Shown here in pieces: positions 1 through 9,705 of a DNA stretch of 42,225 nucleotides. The stretch comes from Aeoliella straminimaris (GTDB lineage: Bacteria > Planctomycetota > Planctomycetia > Pirellulales > Lacipirellulaceae). Position numbers and translations under genes: made by a program. The stretch is taken from assembly GCF_024054565.1 (NCBI RefSeq), contig NZ_JAMXLR010000016.1, positions 1 to 42,225 of the forward strand, given 5' to 3'. Below the pieces are notes generated by a model. It did not search any database and was not told the DNA's origin. It saw only the letters and a program-made list of their open reading frames with translations. The stretch's first letter is position 1, and the number at the start of each line of letters is the position of its first letter.

Positions 1-227
1 ACTACAGATAGGCATAGCGGCAAATTGTACGTGAATCTCGGCAACCTAGCCGCCATCGACGCTACACGCCCGTGCGGCACGCACTAGGTGTTCAGTGTTG
101 CAGGCGGTAAGAGTTCGTTACGTTAGAAACGTTCGGCTACTGCGCGATTCGTAGTGCCTGGTCCCGTGTCTTTGTCGCCGTGCATCGTCATTTGTCGAGC
201 AGGCCAGTTTCAATTGAATCATTCGCT

Positions 228-869
228 ATGCAACTACTATCGATCAACGTGGGCTGGCCACAACTCGTGCAGTACCAAGGTCGAACCATCACCACGGCTA
301 TCTTCAAGCTGCCCGTCGAGGGCCAGGTGGAGGTAACCGAGATGGGGTTGGCTGGCGACGAGCAGGCCGACAAGTCGGTGCACGGCGGCGTGGATAAGGC
401 CGTGTATGCGTACGACACCCAGGACTACCAGTGGTGGCAACAGGAACTCGACGGTCGCGAATTGGCGCCAGGTGAGTTTGGCGAGAATCTAACCGTCCAG
501 GGCCTGCCCAGCGATCAGGTTTGCATTGGCGATCGTTACCGGATTGGCACGGTGCTGCTCGAAGTGACCCAGCCACGCCAGCCGTGCGCCAAGCTGGGCG
601 TTCGCATGCAGATGCCGAGCATCGTCAAGCAGTTTCATCAAGCCGGTCGGCCAGGATTCTACCTCCGCGTGCTGGAGTCGGGCACGCTAACGGCGGGGGA
701 TTCCATCGAACGGGTCGAGCGGCCGGAGCACACGCTCTCCATCCCCGAGATCTACCGACTACGCTTCCATTCCTCCGCCAGCACCGCAGAGGTCACTCGC
801 GCCGCCAACTTGACCCGCTTGTCCGAATCGTGGCGCGATGACTTTTGCAACCTTCTCGAGTCGCGGTAG
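228..869 (+). CDS. MOSC domain protein (YiiM-like)
   Basis: The 213-residue protein has the MOSC fold of molybdenum cofactor sulfurase C-terminal and YiiM-like proteins, which bind sulfur or the molybdopterin cofactor through a conserved cysteine. Seen here are the early GDEQADKSVHGG stretch (residues 43-54), the GEFGENLT motif (82-89) and the conserved cysteine at 120 in QPRQPCAKLG. A short helical C-terminal tail (about 170-213) resembles the three-helix extension of YiiM. The ATG at 228 was chosen because homologues begin just before the first beta strand; an upstream GTG at 180 would add 16 residues that look non-family. moeA starts 28 bp downstream, so the two probably form a small molybdenum-cofactor operon. 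The exact substrate cannot be told; YiiM relatives reduce N-hydroxylated compounds. Confidence 0.87.
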   Translation: MQLLSINVGWPQLVQYQGRTITTAIFKLPVEGQVEVTEMGLAGDEQADKSVHGGVDKAVYAYDTQDYQWWQQELDGRELAPGEFGENLTVQGLPSDQVCIGDRYRIGTVLLEVTQPRQPCAKLGVRMQMPSIVKQFHQAGRPGFYLRVLESGTLTAGDSIERVERPEHTLSIPEIYRLRFHSSASTAEVTRAANLTRLSESWRDDFCNLLESR

Positions 870-897
870 AATAGATTCCGTTAAGGCGGTGACTAAC

Positions 898-2115
898 ATG
901 CTTACAGTTGACGAAGCACTCCAGCTGGTGGGGCAGCACGCGGCACAACTTGCTCCGATCCGCATCCGCTTGCGCGACGCGCTGGGGCTGGTGCTCGCCG
1001 ACGAAGTCACCAGCGACGTCGACTCGCCGCCCTACAACAAGGCGATGATGGATGGCTTTGCCGTCGTCGCCAGCGATCGCTCGCCCACGCGGACCATCAT
1101 CGAGAGCATCATGGCCGGCGATGTCCCGCGTCGCCCTATCCGCCCGGGAACCACCGCCAGGGTGATGACCGGTGCCCCGCTGCCCGACGGCGCAACGGCC
1201 GTGGTGCCGGTGGAGCAGACCGAACTGGTGGACGACCGGACGGTGCGTCTGGAGTGGATCGATCCACCACCAGGCAAGCACATCATGCCGCAGGGCTTGT
1301 CGATGTCGTCCGGTCAGTGCATCGCGGCGGCTGGCAGGCGGATCGATTCGATCACCATGGCCGTACTGGCGGAAGCCGGCGCAGCGGTGCTGAGCGTCGT
1401 GCCGAGGCCCACCGTGTCGGTGCTGACCACGGGCAACGAACTGGTATCGGTCGACGAACGCCCGGCTGCCGGCCAGATTCGCAATTCCAACGGTCCGCTG
1501 CTCACCAGCGCCCTGTGCGAAGGCGACTACGCACCCAGCGTGCTGCCCTCGGGACGCGACGAACTGGACGAACTAGTCGAACTGGCCCAGCAAGGTTTGG
1601 AGGCCGACGTGCTGCTGGTTACCGGTGGCGTATCGGCCGGCGTGAAAGATCTGGTGCCCGCAGCCCTGGCCCAAGCGGGGGTGCAGCAAGTCTTCCACAA
1701 AGTGGCCTTGAAACCGGGCAAGCCGCTCTGGTTTGGCATCGTGCCGCGCGAACATGGACCGCCCCGGCTGGTGTTCGGGTTGCCTGGCAATCCGGTGAGC
1801 GGGTTCGTTTGTTTCCACCTGTTCGTGATTCCGGCACTGGCGGTACTGGCTGGTCGGGCCGATTCGGTGGTGCTGCGGCTCTCGAAGGGTACCTCTATGG
1901 GCGAGTTCGCCTACGGCGGCGGCCGCGAGATGTTTCGCCCTGCCTACGTCGATGCCCAGCAGCGGGTGGAGATATTTCCCTGGCATGGATCGGCCGATCT
2001 GGCGGGCATGGTGCGGGCCAATTGCCTGGTGCGATTGTCCGAAACTGGCGTCGAGTTGGCCGCTGGCGATCGCCTGGAGTATGTCCGGCTGCCGGGGATT
2101 AACCCTGGAAAATAA
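898..2115 (+). CDS. moeA: Molybdopterin molybdenumtransferase MoeA
   Basis: MoeA inserts molybdate into adenylylated molybdopterin in the last step of molybdenum cofactor synthesis in the cytoplasm. The 405-residue length matches the family. Visible motifs are SPPYNKAMMDGFA (43-55), MTGAPLPDGA (90-99), the MoCF-binding motif GGVSAG (243-248), KPGKP (272-276) and GLPGNPVS (294-301); the C-terminal beta-barrel domain follows from about residue 330. The ATG at 898 gives the usual N-terminus (MLTVDEAL); an ATG at 838 would overlap the MOSC gene and add 20 unrelated residues. The gene lies 28 bp after the MOSC gene and is probably co-transcribed with it. No other cofactor genes are present, so MoaA-E and MogA must be elsewhere. 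Confidence 0.95.
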   Translation: MLTVDEALQLVGQHAAQLAPIRIRLRDALGLVLADEVTSDVDSPPYNKAMMDGFAVVASDRSPTRTIIESIMAGDVPRRPIRPGTTARVMTGAPLPDGATAVVPVEQTELVDDRTVRLEWIDPPPGKHIMPQGLSMSSGQCIAAAGRRIDSITMAVLAEAGAAVLSVVPRPTVSVLTTGNELVSVDERPAAGQIRNSNGPLLTSALCEGDYAPSVLPSGRDELDELVELAQQGLEADVLLVTGGVSAGVKDLVPAALAQAGVQQVFHKVALKPGKPLWFGIVPREHGPPRLVFGLPGNPVSGFVCFHLFVIPALAVLAGRADSVVLRLSKGTSMGEFAYGGGREMFRPAYVDAQQRVEIFPWHGSADLAGMVRANCLVRLSETGVELAAGDRLEYVRLPGINPGK

Positions 2116-2465
2116 GACCTAAATGCCAGGAAGCACGGCACCTCGGCACCGTAGCGGCGCCCGCAAAATAGTTGACAAACAGGGCCTCCGTTAGTGATTA
2201 TAGAGGGAACCCAGCTCCGCGGATCTCGCTGCGCATCGGACGCAGCCCCTTGTCGCAACCGATTGCGTCACGAAGAGGGAATCTGCAGCGGGCCAACGGA
2301 ACAGAATCGCCAACCAGATTGGTTATCGTTTCAGCATTGTCAACCTCGCCCCGCGGGCCCACAGGCGAACGGCAATGCGGCGGCCGACGGAACCGTTCGT
2401 CGGCGTAAGCGACATCATACGTATTCGGCACCATTGGGGCGAAGTAAGAGAAAAAGGCACCTTTC
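2116..2465. other. Intergenic region with possible promoter
   Basis: This 350-bp stretch shows no convincing gene. A TTGACA hexamer at 2172-2177 is followed about 18 bp later by a weak TTAT-rich element (2196-2203), so it may hold a sigma-70-like promoter for the PEP-CTERM gene with a long leader. The purine-rich run just before 2466 (around 2443-2456) may act as the ribosome binding site. No clear terminator follows moeA. Confidence 0.3.
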
Positions 2466-4796
2466 ATGACTCCTTCCGCGATCGTCTCCTCCCGCCCCAA
2501 GCTTGGGTGGGCTCGCTTCTACTTCGCACCGCTGCTGTTGGCCTGCTTGCTGCCGGCCGTCAATGTATTGGCCGATGTCGACCTGACGGGCGATTTCTAT
2601 CCCTACGACAGCATCTTTACGGCTACCGACTTTAGCGAATCGGTCGATGCGGCCTTGTTCGGTACGGTGCTCGGCAACGAGGGCATCCAGGAATGGTTGC
2701 TGTTTCAGTACTTCGGCTTTGAGACTCCACCCGGGCCAGACTCCCAATTCCAGCACACTTTTGAAGAAGGCGACAACAACAAGGTCAACATCGAGATCGG
2801 CAGGTACGGTGTCGGCTCCATGGCGATGAACGGCGGCAGCATGCTGCGGTACGGCCATTTGATCATCGGCGGTTCGGTCGACGACATCGACGTCGACGAT
2901 CCGGACGACTTCGGTCCCAGCACGGGCGTCGGCACTGTCACCATCTCGGGCTTTGGCACCGTGTTCAACAGCAACCCGGCCGAGGACCTGATTCCCGCCG
3001 CGCTGCGCGGCTTGGTCGATCCAACGCCACGTCCCGAAAGCGATGAAGGATACGACGTTTACGTCGGTCTGAGCGGCAGTGGCACACTCTATGTGTACGA
3101 CGGTGGGCGGATGGAGATTGAAGACGGACTGTATGTCGGCCAGGGCCCCGAGAGCAATGGGTACGTGCTGGTAAGTGGCGTGGGATCGGTAATCGATCAG
3201 GCCGGTCTTTCTCCCACGGGTAGCAGCGGTGACGACCCGGATCCGAACCCCATGATCGTCGGTGCGCTAGGTAGCGGTGCGGTGCGAGTGGAGGATGGCG
3301 GATTGCTTCGCGCCGGCTCGGGCATCGGTATTGGATCGTTGGGCATTGCCCGACTCGGCGACCAGGACAGCGATGAAGACAGCCCCTTCGAGGACGAACC
3401 GCGCGTGGCTGCGGCTAGTGTGGAGATCGATGGAACCGGATCGCGGATCATAGCATCCGGTGGCGCGACGGTCGCCATTTTCTACGAGAACATGAGAGAC
3501 TACGACAACAGCGTAACGTCGAATTCCTATTTGTCGATCTCGAATAGTGGCTCTATGGATGTCAATCGCATTGTCGATTCCGACGGAGATGCGGACGACG
3601 AAGCCGATTTCATTGTCGGGCATTCGGGCGTTGTCACGCTCGATTATGGAACCATCAACGTCTCCGATCGCATCCTGAACGATGGCATTCTGGGGGGCAC
3701 CGGGCAGATCAACGGGGGCGCCTTCCGCAATCGCCGCGTGGGTACGGTTCGCGTAAGAGAGGACGAACTGCTGCGAATCTCCGCCTTGGGCGATGAACTG
3801 CAAAACGATGAGAACGGCTCCTACTTCATGGCCAACGATGGCGAGATCGACGTCCTCGGTGGCGAGATCGTCTTCGAGCGAATTGCAGTAGGCGTGAACG
3901 ATCCGTTCTTCAATCGTATCGACGTGGGGACCGACCAGTTGCCGCCCAGGCCGGCCGTGATTCACGGTCAAGACGCCGTGATGCGATTCCGCTCCGGATT
4001 GGTCAATGCAGCTCAGTTGGCCTTCACCGCTGGCGACAACGTGCTGGAGGGCGACGTAATCAACGAGCTGACCGGCAACATTGTGCTGTCGGGCGGTGCC
4101 AACGCGGTGTTTGAAGACAATCTGGATAATCTTGGCGATATCGAACTTGGTCCCGATGGCACTAACGTATCGATGACCGTGTTGGGCGACTTCACGGGTT
4201 TCACCGGATCGACTTTGAGCCTGGGCCTGGGCTCGGGACCCAACGGTATTGCACTCAGCACGGTGACCGTGGCGGGCGATATCACACTGGGCGGCGAGTT
4301 GAACGTCGACCTCAGCAGCACGGGCGTGGCCCCGTTGGTACCGATGCCGGGCGACGAATTCGAAATCATGTCCGGTACCGGCCTGCTGAATGGTGTGTTC
4401 TCGGTGCTCTCGTTGCCGACGCTCATCGATCCGACCTGGAGCTGGGGCCTCGACTACAGCAATTCGGACGTCACCCTCGTGGTGCTCGATATCATGACGC
4501 TCGGGGGCGACTTCAACGGCGATGGCATCGTCGATGAAGCCGACCTGGCAGTCTGGCAGCAGAACTTCGGCATTCTCATGGGCGCCACGGGTGCTCAAGG
4601 CGATGCCGATGGCGATGGCGATGTTGACGCCGACGATTACTTCATCTGGTACAGCCAGGTCGGTGGTGCACCTTCGGCGCCGATCGCTTCGATCACGACA
4701 GGCCAGTTTGTGGGCCAGGTGCCCGAGCCCAGCACCGTGTGCCTGATGCTCGCCGCCGTAGCTGGCGGTTGGTGCTTGCGTCGCCGCCGCAAGTAG
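2466..4796 (+). CDS. Secreted PEP-CTERM protein with beta-strand repeats and dockerin-like EF-hands
   Basis: This 776-residue protein has a signal peptide (hydrophobic run at about residues 18-35), then a long Gly/Val/Thr/Asp-rich body with many G-x-G-T-V-like strands typical of right-handed beta-helix or autotransporter-like adhesins. At 681-735 are two EF-hand-like, dockerin-type repeats (GDFNGDGIVDEADLAVW and GDADGDGDVDADDYFIW), which should bind calcium. The C-terminus (about 751-776) is a PEP-CTERM sorting signal: VPEPST, a hydrophobic helix and a terminal RRRRK cluster, recognised by an exosortase. The combination is typical of planctomycete exported proteins. It stands alone between long intergenic regions. 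Its ligand or structural role cannot be inferred. The family body is poorly conserved, so only architecture is assigned. Confidence 0.88.
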   Translation: MTPSAIVSSRPKLGWARFYFAPLLLACLLPAVNVLADVDLTGDFYPYDSIFTATDFSESVDAALFGTVLGNEGIQEWLLFQYFGFETPPGPDSQFQHTFEEGDNNKVNIEIGRYGVGSMAMNGGSMLRYGHLIIGGSVDDIDVDDPDDFGPSTGVGTVTISGFGTVFNSNPAEDLIPAALRGLVDPTPRPESDEGYDVYVGLSGSGTLYVYDGGRMEIEDGLYVGQGPESNGYVLVSGVGSVIDQAGLSPTGSSGDDPDPNPMIVGALGSGAVRVEDGGLLRAGSGIGIGSLGIARLGDQDSDEDSPFEDEPRVAAASVEIDGTGSRIIASGGATVAIFYENMRDYDNSVTSNSYLSISNSGSMDVNRIVDSDGDADDEADFIVGHSGVVTLDYGTINVSDRILNDGILGGTGQINGGAFRNRRVGTVRVREDELLRISALGDELQNDENGSYFMANDGEIDVLGGEIVFERIAVGVNDPFFNRIDVGTDQLPPRPAVIHGQDAVMRFRSGLVNAAQLAFTAGDNVLEGDVINELTGNIVLSGGANAVFEDNLDNLGDIELGPDGTNVSMTVLGDFTGFTGSTLSLGLGSGPNGIALSTVTVAGDITLGGELNVDLSSTGVAPLVPMPGDEFEIMSGTGLLNGVFSVLSLPTLIDPTWSWGLDYSNSDVTLVVLDIMTLGGDFNGDGIVDEADLAVWQQNFGILMGATGAQGDADGDGDVDADDYFIWYSQVGGAPSAPIASITTGQFVGQVPEPSTVCLMLAAVAGGWCLRRRRK

Positions 4797-5136
4797 TCAA
4801 CGTTCGCCTCTGGCGTTACGTCGGTGTTACGTTCTCTGCGCTGGTGGTCCAGGAGCATCTCGTGGCCAGATGCCAGTGGCCAGTCTGCGCCATCAAGTTG
4901 CCACGATTGGTTGTTTTCGGTCGCCAGCACTGCTTGCGCCAGGCGCGGAATTTGACGATTGTGGCGATTTCTCTTGGTATTCCTGTTGCAAGGCTTGCGC
5001 AGTAGTCGATAAGGCGCACAATCGCGGAAAGTAGCGACACACAGGTCACGCCGCGCTACGTAGCCAAACATTGTCGACGCCGGCCCCGGGAAGGGTGCTT
5101 AAGGTCGGCGTGACACGCGTTCAGGAGGAACACCCA
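4797..5136. other. Intergenic region, nothing recognised
   Basis: A 340-bp gap between two plus-strand genes. I see no hairpin with a T-run after the PEP-CTERM gene and no convincing promoter. The only clear signal is a perfect AGGAGG Shine-Dalgarno at 5123-5128, which sets the start of the following gene at 5137. Confidence 0.4.
5123..5128 (+). promoter_or_regulatory. Strong Shine-Dalgarno (AGGAGG)
   Basis: A perfect AGGAGG eight bases before the ATG at 5137. It decides the start of the TPR protein over an in-frame upstream start at 5071, which would add 22 residues ahead of the signal peptide. Confidence 0.8.
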
Positions 5137-7359
5137 ATGCGTCTTTTCGGCCATTCCATTCGCATCGAGCAGATTGCTCGCGGTTGTCGCTTAGCCCTGG
5201 TGGGCGGCGCTATTTGCCTGGTTCCGACCAGCCTGTCGTACGCCGCGGACGACATCGCCTCGTCGGTTGTGAAGGGCAACTCGCGGGAAAGTTCGGTGGT
5301 GATTGCCAAGAGTAAGCTCGAACCGACCGAAATGGTGGAGGAGCAAGCCGACGGGCTGCAGCCCATCTCCACCGTATCGGACAACGAACCACAATTGGCG
5401 GATCCCGAGCAGCAGTTTGGCCCGCCGACCAAGAACGCCGCACTGGGCGCCGCCGACAAGGTGCCCGTAAAGATTGCCTCGAACACCACCGAGGTGGACG
5501 ACGCACCCCCAACTGCTGGTCCGCAGCCGCCGCAGCCGGCCGTGTTCCACGGAATCCAGCCGGGGGTTTCGACCAAGAAGCAGTTGATTGATTCCTGGGG
5601 AACCCCCGACGAAGTCGGCCCCACGGAGACCGGCCAGTTGATGACCTTCCACATGGACAGCTTCCGGGGCGTAGAGGTGTTGGTGGAAGATGGCCTGGTG
5701 ACGCTGATGAAGATCAGCCTCCACGCGTCGGCCTCGCCCGAACAACTTGCCGAGAAGGTGGCCGCCGATCCGGCCGAAGCGGTAAAAGTGATCAGCGACG
5801 AGACGGGCCACGTGGCCGCCTATGCCTATCCAGAACGCGGCATCGTGATGGTGGTCGACGAGTCGGACGATATCACTCCTCAACAGGCCGAGCGTGTGTC
5901 GGAAATGCTGCTGCAGCCGCTCGACGCCGAAACATTCTGCCTGCGTGCCGAACAGCGGACCTTGGGCGACCTGACGCTTCGCATCGCCGATCTGAAGCAG
6001 GCCGTGACACTCGCCCCGCGGGAATCGCATGCCCACTGGATGTTGTCGCGGGCATTGTCCGACGCCGGGCTGGCCGAAGAGGCCGAGGCCGAGGCCCAGC
6101 GGGCGGTGGATCTCGAACCGGAAAACATGGCTTATCGTCAACAATGGGGTAAGACGCTCGCAGCCGTTGGCGACTTTGACAACGCCGTGATTATCACTCG
6201 CGAAGTGTTGGATGCCGAGAACGTGGCCACACTGCCTCGTGCGGCCGCACTGCACGAAATGGGCCTGCTGGCCTCGCTGGGCGATGCCGAAATTGCCGGC
6301 AAGGCGATTGGCTTCCACAACATGGCCATCGCCGAAGCGGACAAACTGGCAACCAGCGACGTCGCCAGCGAACGCCGCGAGGCCAAGCGTCTGTTGGTCA
6401 ACGCCCACCTGGCCATTGCCGTTGATATTTCGCATCGCGACTACGAAGACAACATGGACAACGTGGCCCAATGGGTTACCCGTGCTTCGGCGCTCGCCGA
6501 AGAGTTGATCGAGAACGACGGCGGCGATCTGGGGTTGCGAATTACCGTGGCGGAACGTTCGCTGGCGGCACTGGCCAACTTCAAGCCGTCCAATAATCCC
6601 GAGCCGCTGGTTCAGGAAATCGAGGACTCGCTGCGTGAGATCAAGTCGCAGACGGACGATCCCCTGTGGATCAGCCAATTGGAGTGGACGGCCGGTATCG
6701 CCTATCAGCACGCCCTGGAAATCGAGCATCATCGCCGCCATCCCAAGCAGGCGCTCGAGTACTCTGAAAAGGCCATCGAATTGATGGCCGACAAAGCGGA
6801 AGCACGCCGCGAACTGGCCGAGACGGAGCAGATGGTCGGCAAGCTGTACTTCCACATTGGTGCGGTGCACGCCGTGCATCAGTCGGAGCACAAAGAGGCT
6901 GTGAAATGGTACGACCGTGCCTTCCCGCTGATGGCCAGCGAGAAGGCGAAGTCGGAACTGGTGGTGCCCCGGCACGAAGGCGAGGCCCTGGTGAGCATGG
7001 CCGTTTCCTACTGGGACCAGAACGACCAGAAGCGGGCTATCAAGCTTACCGAGATGGGCGCCGATCTCATCGAGCAAGCCGTCAGCGGTGGCGTGATCAC
7101 CAAGGACAACCTGGCGGTGCCTTACGGCAACCTGGCTGCCATGCACAAGCAGTTGGGCAACGCCACCGAAGCTCAGCGGTACGCCAAGCTGGTCGAATCG
7201 GTGAAGGGCAAATCCGGCACCGAAGCCAAGGCACCGGCCACTTCGAAGTCGCCAGGCATGGCCCGCAGTCGTAGCCAACAGAACTCGGCCACGGCCTCGC
7301 GCCGCAACAACACGGCACCCAGTCGTCAGCCGAGTCGTTCGCGGGTGATGAAGCGTTAG
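5137..7359 (+). CDS. Secreted tetratricopeptide-repeat protein with SmpA/OmlA-like segment
   Basis: The 740-residue product has a signal peptide (hydrophobic core about 18-34, ending SYAAD), a Pro/Glu-rich linker, then a segment at about 138-196 (GIQPGVSTKKQLIDSWGTPD) that resembles the SmpA/OmlA or BLIP-type fold, in which GxxxxxxxxxxGxPD marks the first helix. TPR helices follow at about 295-360 (WMLSRALSDAGLAEEAEAEA and the next pair) and again toward the C-terminus (about 520-670). The tail (about 695-740) is Ser/Arg/Lys-rich and basic. The start at 5137 is fixed by AGGAGG eight bases upstream. It ends 23 bp from a convergent gene. It probably acts as an envelope protein-interaction scaffold; no enzymatic motif is visible. 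Confidence 0.85.
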   Translation: MRLFGHSIRIEQIARGCRLALVGGAICLVPTSLSYAADDIASSVVKGNSRESSVVIAKSKLEPTEMVEEQADGLQPISTVSDNEPQLADPEQQFGPPTKNAALGAADKVPVKIASNTTEVDDAPPTAGPQPPQPAVFHGIQPGVSTKKQLIDSWGTPDEVGPTETGQLMTFHMDSFRGVEVLVEDGLVTLMKISLHASASPEQLAEKVAADPAEAVKVISDETGHVAAYAYPERGIVMVVDESDDITPQQAERVSEMLLQPLDAETFCLRAEQRTLGDLTLRIADLKQAVTLAPRESHAHWMLSRALSDAGLAEEAEAEAQRAVDLEPENMAYRQQWGKTLAAVGDFDNAVIITREVLDAENVATLPRAAALHEMGLLASLGDAEIAGKAIGFHNMAIAEADKLATSDVASERREAKRLLVNAHLAIAVDISHRDYEDNMDNVAQWVTRASALAEELIENDGGDLGLRITVAERSLAALANFKPSNNPEPLVQEIEDSLREIKSQTDDPLWISQLEWTAGIAYQHALEIEHHRRHPKQALEYSEKAIELMADKAEARRELAETEQMVGKLYFHIGAVHAVHQSEHKEAVKWYDRAFPLMASEKAKSELVVPRHEGEALVSMAVSYWDQNDQKRAIKLTEMGADLIEQAVSGGVITKDNLAVPYGNLAAMHKQLGNATEAQRYAKLVESVKGKSGTEAKAPATSKSPGMARSRSQQNSATASRRNNTAPSRQPSRSRVMKR

Positions 7360-7382
7360 AGCACTCGTGCGGTGGGCGAGCG

Positions 7383-8405
7383 TCACTGCGGTGGCAATTC
7401 GCCACCATCGCGGGTTGCCATGGCTTGCCACACGGCCAGATCGACGTCGTCGCTGACGAACATCACCGAGCCATCGGCCATCAACACGTTCACCCCACCG
7501 GAGTGGTTACTGCGGGCAGCTCGCCAACCGTAAGGGCGGAAGCGGGTTTGAGGTGTGCTGTTGAAACCTGCCTCGACACCCATGCAATCGGGCACGGCCG
7601 AGTTAGGCAGCAAATAGTGGTTGTACATCGCACAGCGGTATTCGCCGTTCACCCAGGCGAACCCACGCGGGTCGGTGACATTCCACTGCTGCGTCGACGC
7701 ACAGCGCGACTCGGTGAGATCTTTGCGAGTAATAAACTTGTACTCTAGCTGGGTGTCGTGGTCGGTGGCGCCGTTTCCAGCGGGTTGACCAAGCGTGCTC
7801 TCCGATGCCAATGCCGTGTTCGAAAGCCCGTCTTGAATTCGCGCCGGGCGGACGCGCGAGTTCTCGAACGCCAGTCCATCGGTATCGTGGGGAGCTCCGC
7901 CACCGATTCCCGATCCCGTGCAAAGCGCGTAATTGGTTGGCGCGAAGTCGGTGTTCTCGGTTTGGCCAATATCGCTAGGGCAAAGGAACTCCGGCACTCG
8001 AATGCGGACCGCATCCACGTTCTCGTCACTCACCACCAACTGAGGGGTGTAGAGCGGAACCGTCAAGTCGATTGCATCGTAGGCCGCCGTGTTTTCCATG
8101 TAGGGAGAAACATGAGCGAGCCCGCTCCAGCGATAGAAAGTCCACGGAGCGGCCGGCACCGCAGGATACTCCTGGGCCGTGGTGCCGGGTGGGAAGTACC
8201 CGAGAGCGCTTACGTGATTCTGGGAGGCGATTCCCAGTTGTCGCAGGTTGTTCTTGCACTGCGTGTTTCTCGCCGATCCCCGCGCGGCCTGAATGGCTGG
8301 CAGCAACAGCGCAACCAGGATGCCGATGATGGCTATCACCACCAGCAATTCGACCAGCGTAAAGCCGGTCGCATCCAGTTCACGTTTGGAGCGAACATAC
8401 CTCAT
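7383..8405 (-). CDS. DUF1559 domain protein with type IV prepilin-like N-terminus
   Basis: The 340-residue product begins with a short basic leader and the prepilin-type motif GFTLVELLVVIAIIGILVAL (residues 14-33), followed by PAIQAARGSARNTQCKNNLRQLG, the hallmark of the planctomycete DUF1559 (SBP_bac_10-like) family. The C-terminal SNHSGGVNVLMADGSV segment carries the family H-x-GG-x-N-V-x-x-x-DGS motif. Such pseudopilin-like proteins are processed by a prepilin peptidase and are hugely expanded in planctomycetes; their function is not established. The start at 8405 puts the G-FTLVE cleavage site at the normal distance; upstream in-frame codons encode nothing family-like. It lies 25 bp after an NHL-like PEP-CTERM gene on the same strand, so the two are likely co-transcribed. 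Confidence 0.93.
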   Translation of the reverse strand: MRYVRSKRELDATGFTLVELLVVIAIIGILVALLLPAIQAARGSARNTQCKNNLRQLGIASQNHVSALGYFPPGTTAQEYPAVPAAPWTFYRWSGLAHVSPYMENTAAYDAIDLTVPLYTPQLVVSDENVDAVRIRVPEFLCPSDIGQTENTDFAPTNYALCTGSGIGGGAPHDTDGLAFENSRVRPARIQDGLSNTALASESTLGQPAGNGATDHDTQLEYKFITRKDLTESRCASTQQWNVTDPRGFAWVNGEYRCAMYNHYLLPNSAVPDCMGVEAGFNSTPQTRFRPYGWRAARSNHSGGVNVLMADGSVMFVSDDVDLAVWQAMATRDGGELPPQ

Positions 8406-8430
8406 GCAGTTGCTTCTGTTGCGGTGGTGA

Positions 8431-9705
8431 TTAACAGCAGCCCCGTTGGCGATACCAGCAAGCGGTGCCCAGCAGGGCCAGTCCGGCAACCCAGATGGCC
8501 GCAGGCTCAGGCACGTTGGCAACCAGCGAGGCGTTATCCGGCAGCAAGCCCGTGGATCCCAAGGTGTTACGCCAAATCGTGTAGTCGGCGATGTCGACCA
8601 GGCCATTGCCGTTGCCATCTGCACCACTGGTCGGAATAACCTCGCTACCGAAGTCGTCTTTCCACTTCAGGTAGTCGGCGTTGTCGACGGTGCCGTCGCC
8701 GTTGAAGTCGCCCGGCAGCAGATCGGGCACCACGATCACGGCACTCGCCGCCTGGATTCCGTCGACAAACGTCGCGGGCGGACTCGCCATGAAATCGAAG
8801 CTGAGCACCTGGCCCGAGGTCGCACCGCCAAACCCGAGCGTGGCCAACAAGATTGCATCGCCAGCGCGATTGAACGTCATGTTCGACGGCGAACTTATCG
8901 ACTCCATGGCTGCTGGGGGAGCGGTGCCGAACACGCTGGGGTTGGTGCCATCGGGATCGTATTTCACGATGGTGCCGCCATCGGCGTTGGATACATAAAT
9001 CGCGCCGCTATCGTCCACCAGGATACCTGCCGGACCGATGGCTCCATTCGGGCCGGTGGTGATGAAAGGAGCGATCGAGTCGTTCTCCACATCGACCTTG
9101 AAGATGGTTCCCAGATCGTAATCCGCAATTAGTAGATCGCCTGCCGTGTCGAAGGCCATGCCAGTCAGCCGGCCGAACTCGACGGTGGCGGATTCCAGCA
9201 GTGTATCGGTGGGGGCTCCGGTATCGGGATCGAAGATGCGCACGCCCGGCTTGCCACCTTCGCCAGATACGTCGTCCCCATCGATCACGTAAAGCATCGA
9301 GTCAGGCCCGATGGTGAGTGCAGGGAATCCAAACTGAGGTTGTTCCGTCTGGGTGGTGGCAAATACTCCGGCCGGCAGCGGTGCCGAGGGGTGTGGCAGC
9401 GGTGCACTCGTGGCGGCGTCGAACTGCAGTACCAGGCCCGAACTGTCGGCTACGAACAGTCGACCGTCGGAAGTGGTGGCCATGCTCGAAGGGAACAGGG
9501 GAACCGCAAAGTCACCCAGGGGAATGGAGACGGCCGGAACATCACCAACCGGCAGCGGGGTGCCCGTCCATTCGTCGTAGCGTTTAATGCCACTGGGTTG
9601 AAAGGTGACGGGGTCGACAGAACTGACCAGAATATCTCCCCGCACCTCCAGTGCAGCAGACAACAGGAACAGAAAACCAAACGTCCAGCAGGCAATTCGA
9701 ATCAT
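8431..9705 (-). CDS. Secreted NHL/SMP-30-like beta-propeller with dockerin-like repeats and PEP-CTERM
   Basis: The 424-residue protein starts with a signal peptide (MIRIACWTFGFLFLLSAALE). The body contains repeated D-x-x-G-x-L-x-V/I-A-D blades (for example DTAGDLLIADYDLG and DDSGAIYVSNADGG) that indicate a five- or six-bladed NHL/SMP-30-like propeller. Near the C-terminus are two dockerin-type calcium loops (GDFNGDGTVDNADYLKW and DGNGNGLVDIADYTIW), then a PEP-CTERM signal (NVPEPA, hydrophobic helix, YRQRGCC). The start at 9705 was chosen because it opens directly on the signal peptide. It is followed 25 bp later by the DUF1559 gene. Export and exosortase sorting are inferred; the propeller's ligand is unknown. 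Confidence 0.86.
   Translation of the reverse strand: MIRIACWTFGFLFLLSAALEVRGDILVSSVDPVTFQPSGIKRYDEWTGTPLPVGDVPAVSIPLGDFAVPLFPSSMATTSDGRLFVADSSGLVLQFDAATSAPLPHPSAPLPAGVFATTQTEQPQFGFPALTIGPDSMLYVIDGDDVSGEGGKPGVRIFDPDTGAPTDTLLESATVEFGRLTGMAFDTAGDLLIADYDLGTIFKVDVENDSIAPFITTGPNGAIGPAGILVDDSGAIYVSNADGGTIVKYDPDGTNPSVFGTAPPAAMESISSPSNMTFNRAGDAILLATLGFGGATSGQVLSFDFMASPPATFVDGIQAASAVIVVPDLLPGDFNGDGTVDNADYLKWKDDFGSEVIPTSGADGNGNGLVDIADYTIWRNTLGSTGLLPDNASLVANVPEPAAIWVAGLALLGTACWYRQRGCC

Noticed and set aside
1..87. End of a gene running in from the left edge (frame 1, stop TAG at 85-87)
   Set aside because: Only 28 open codons, which chance explains, and the encoded residues show no family.
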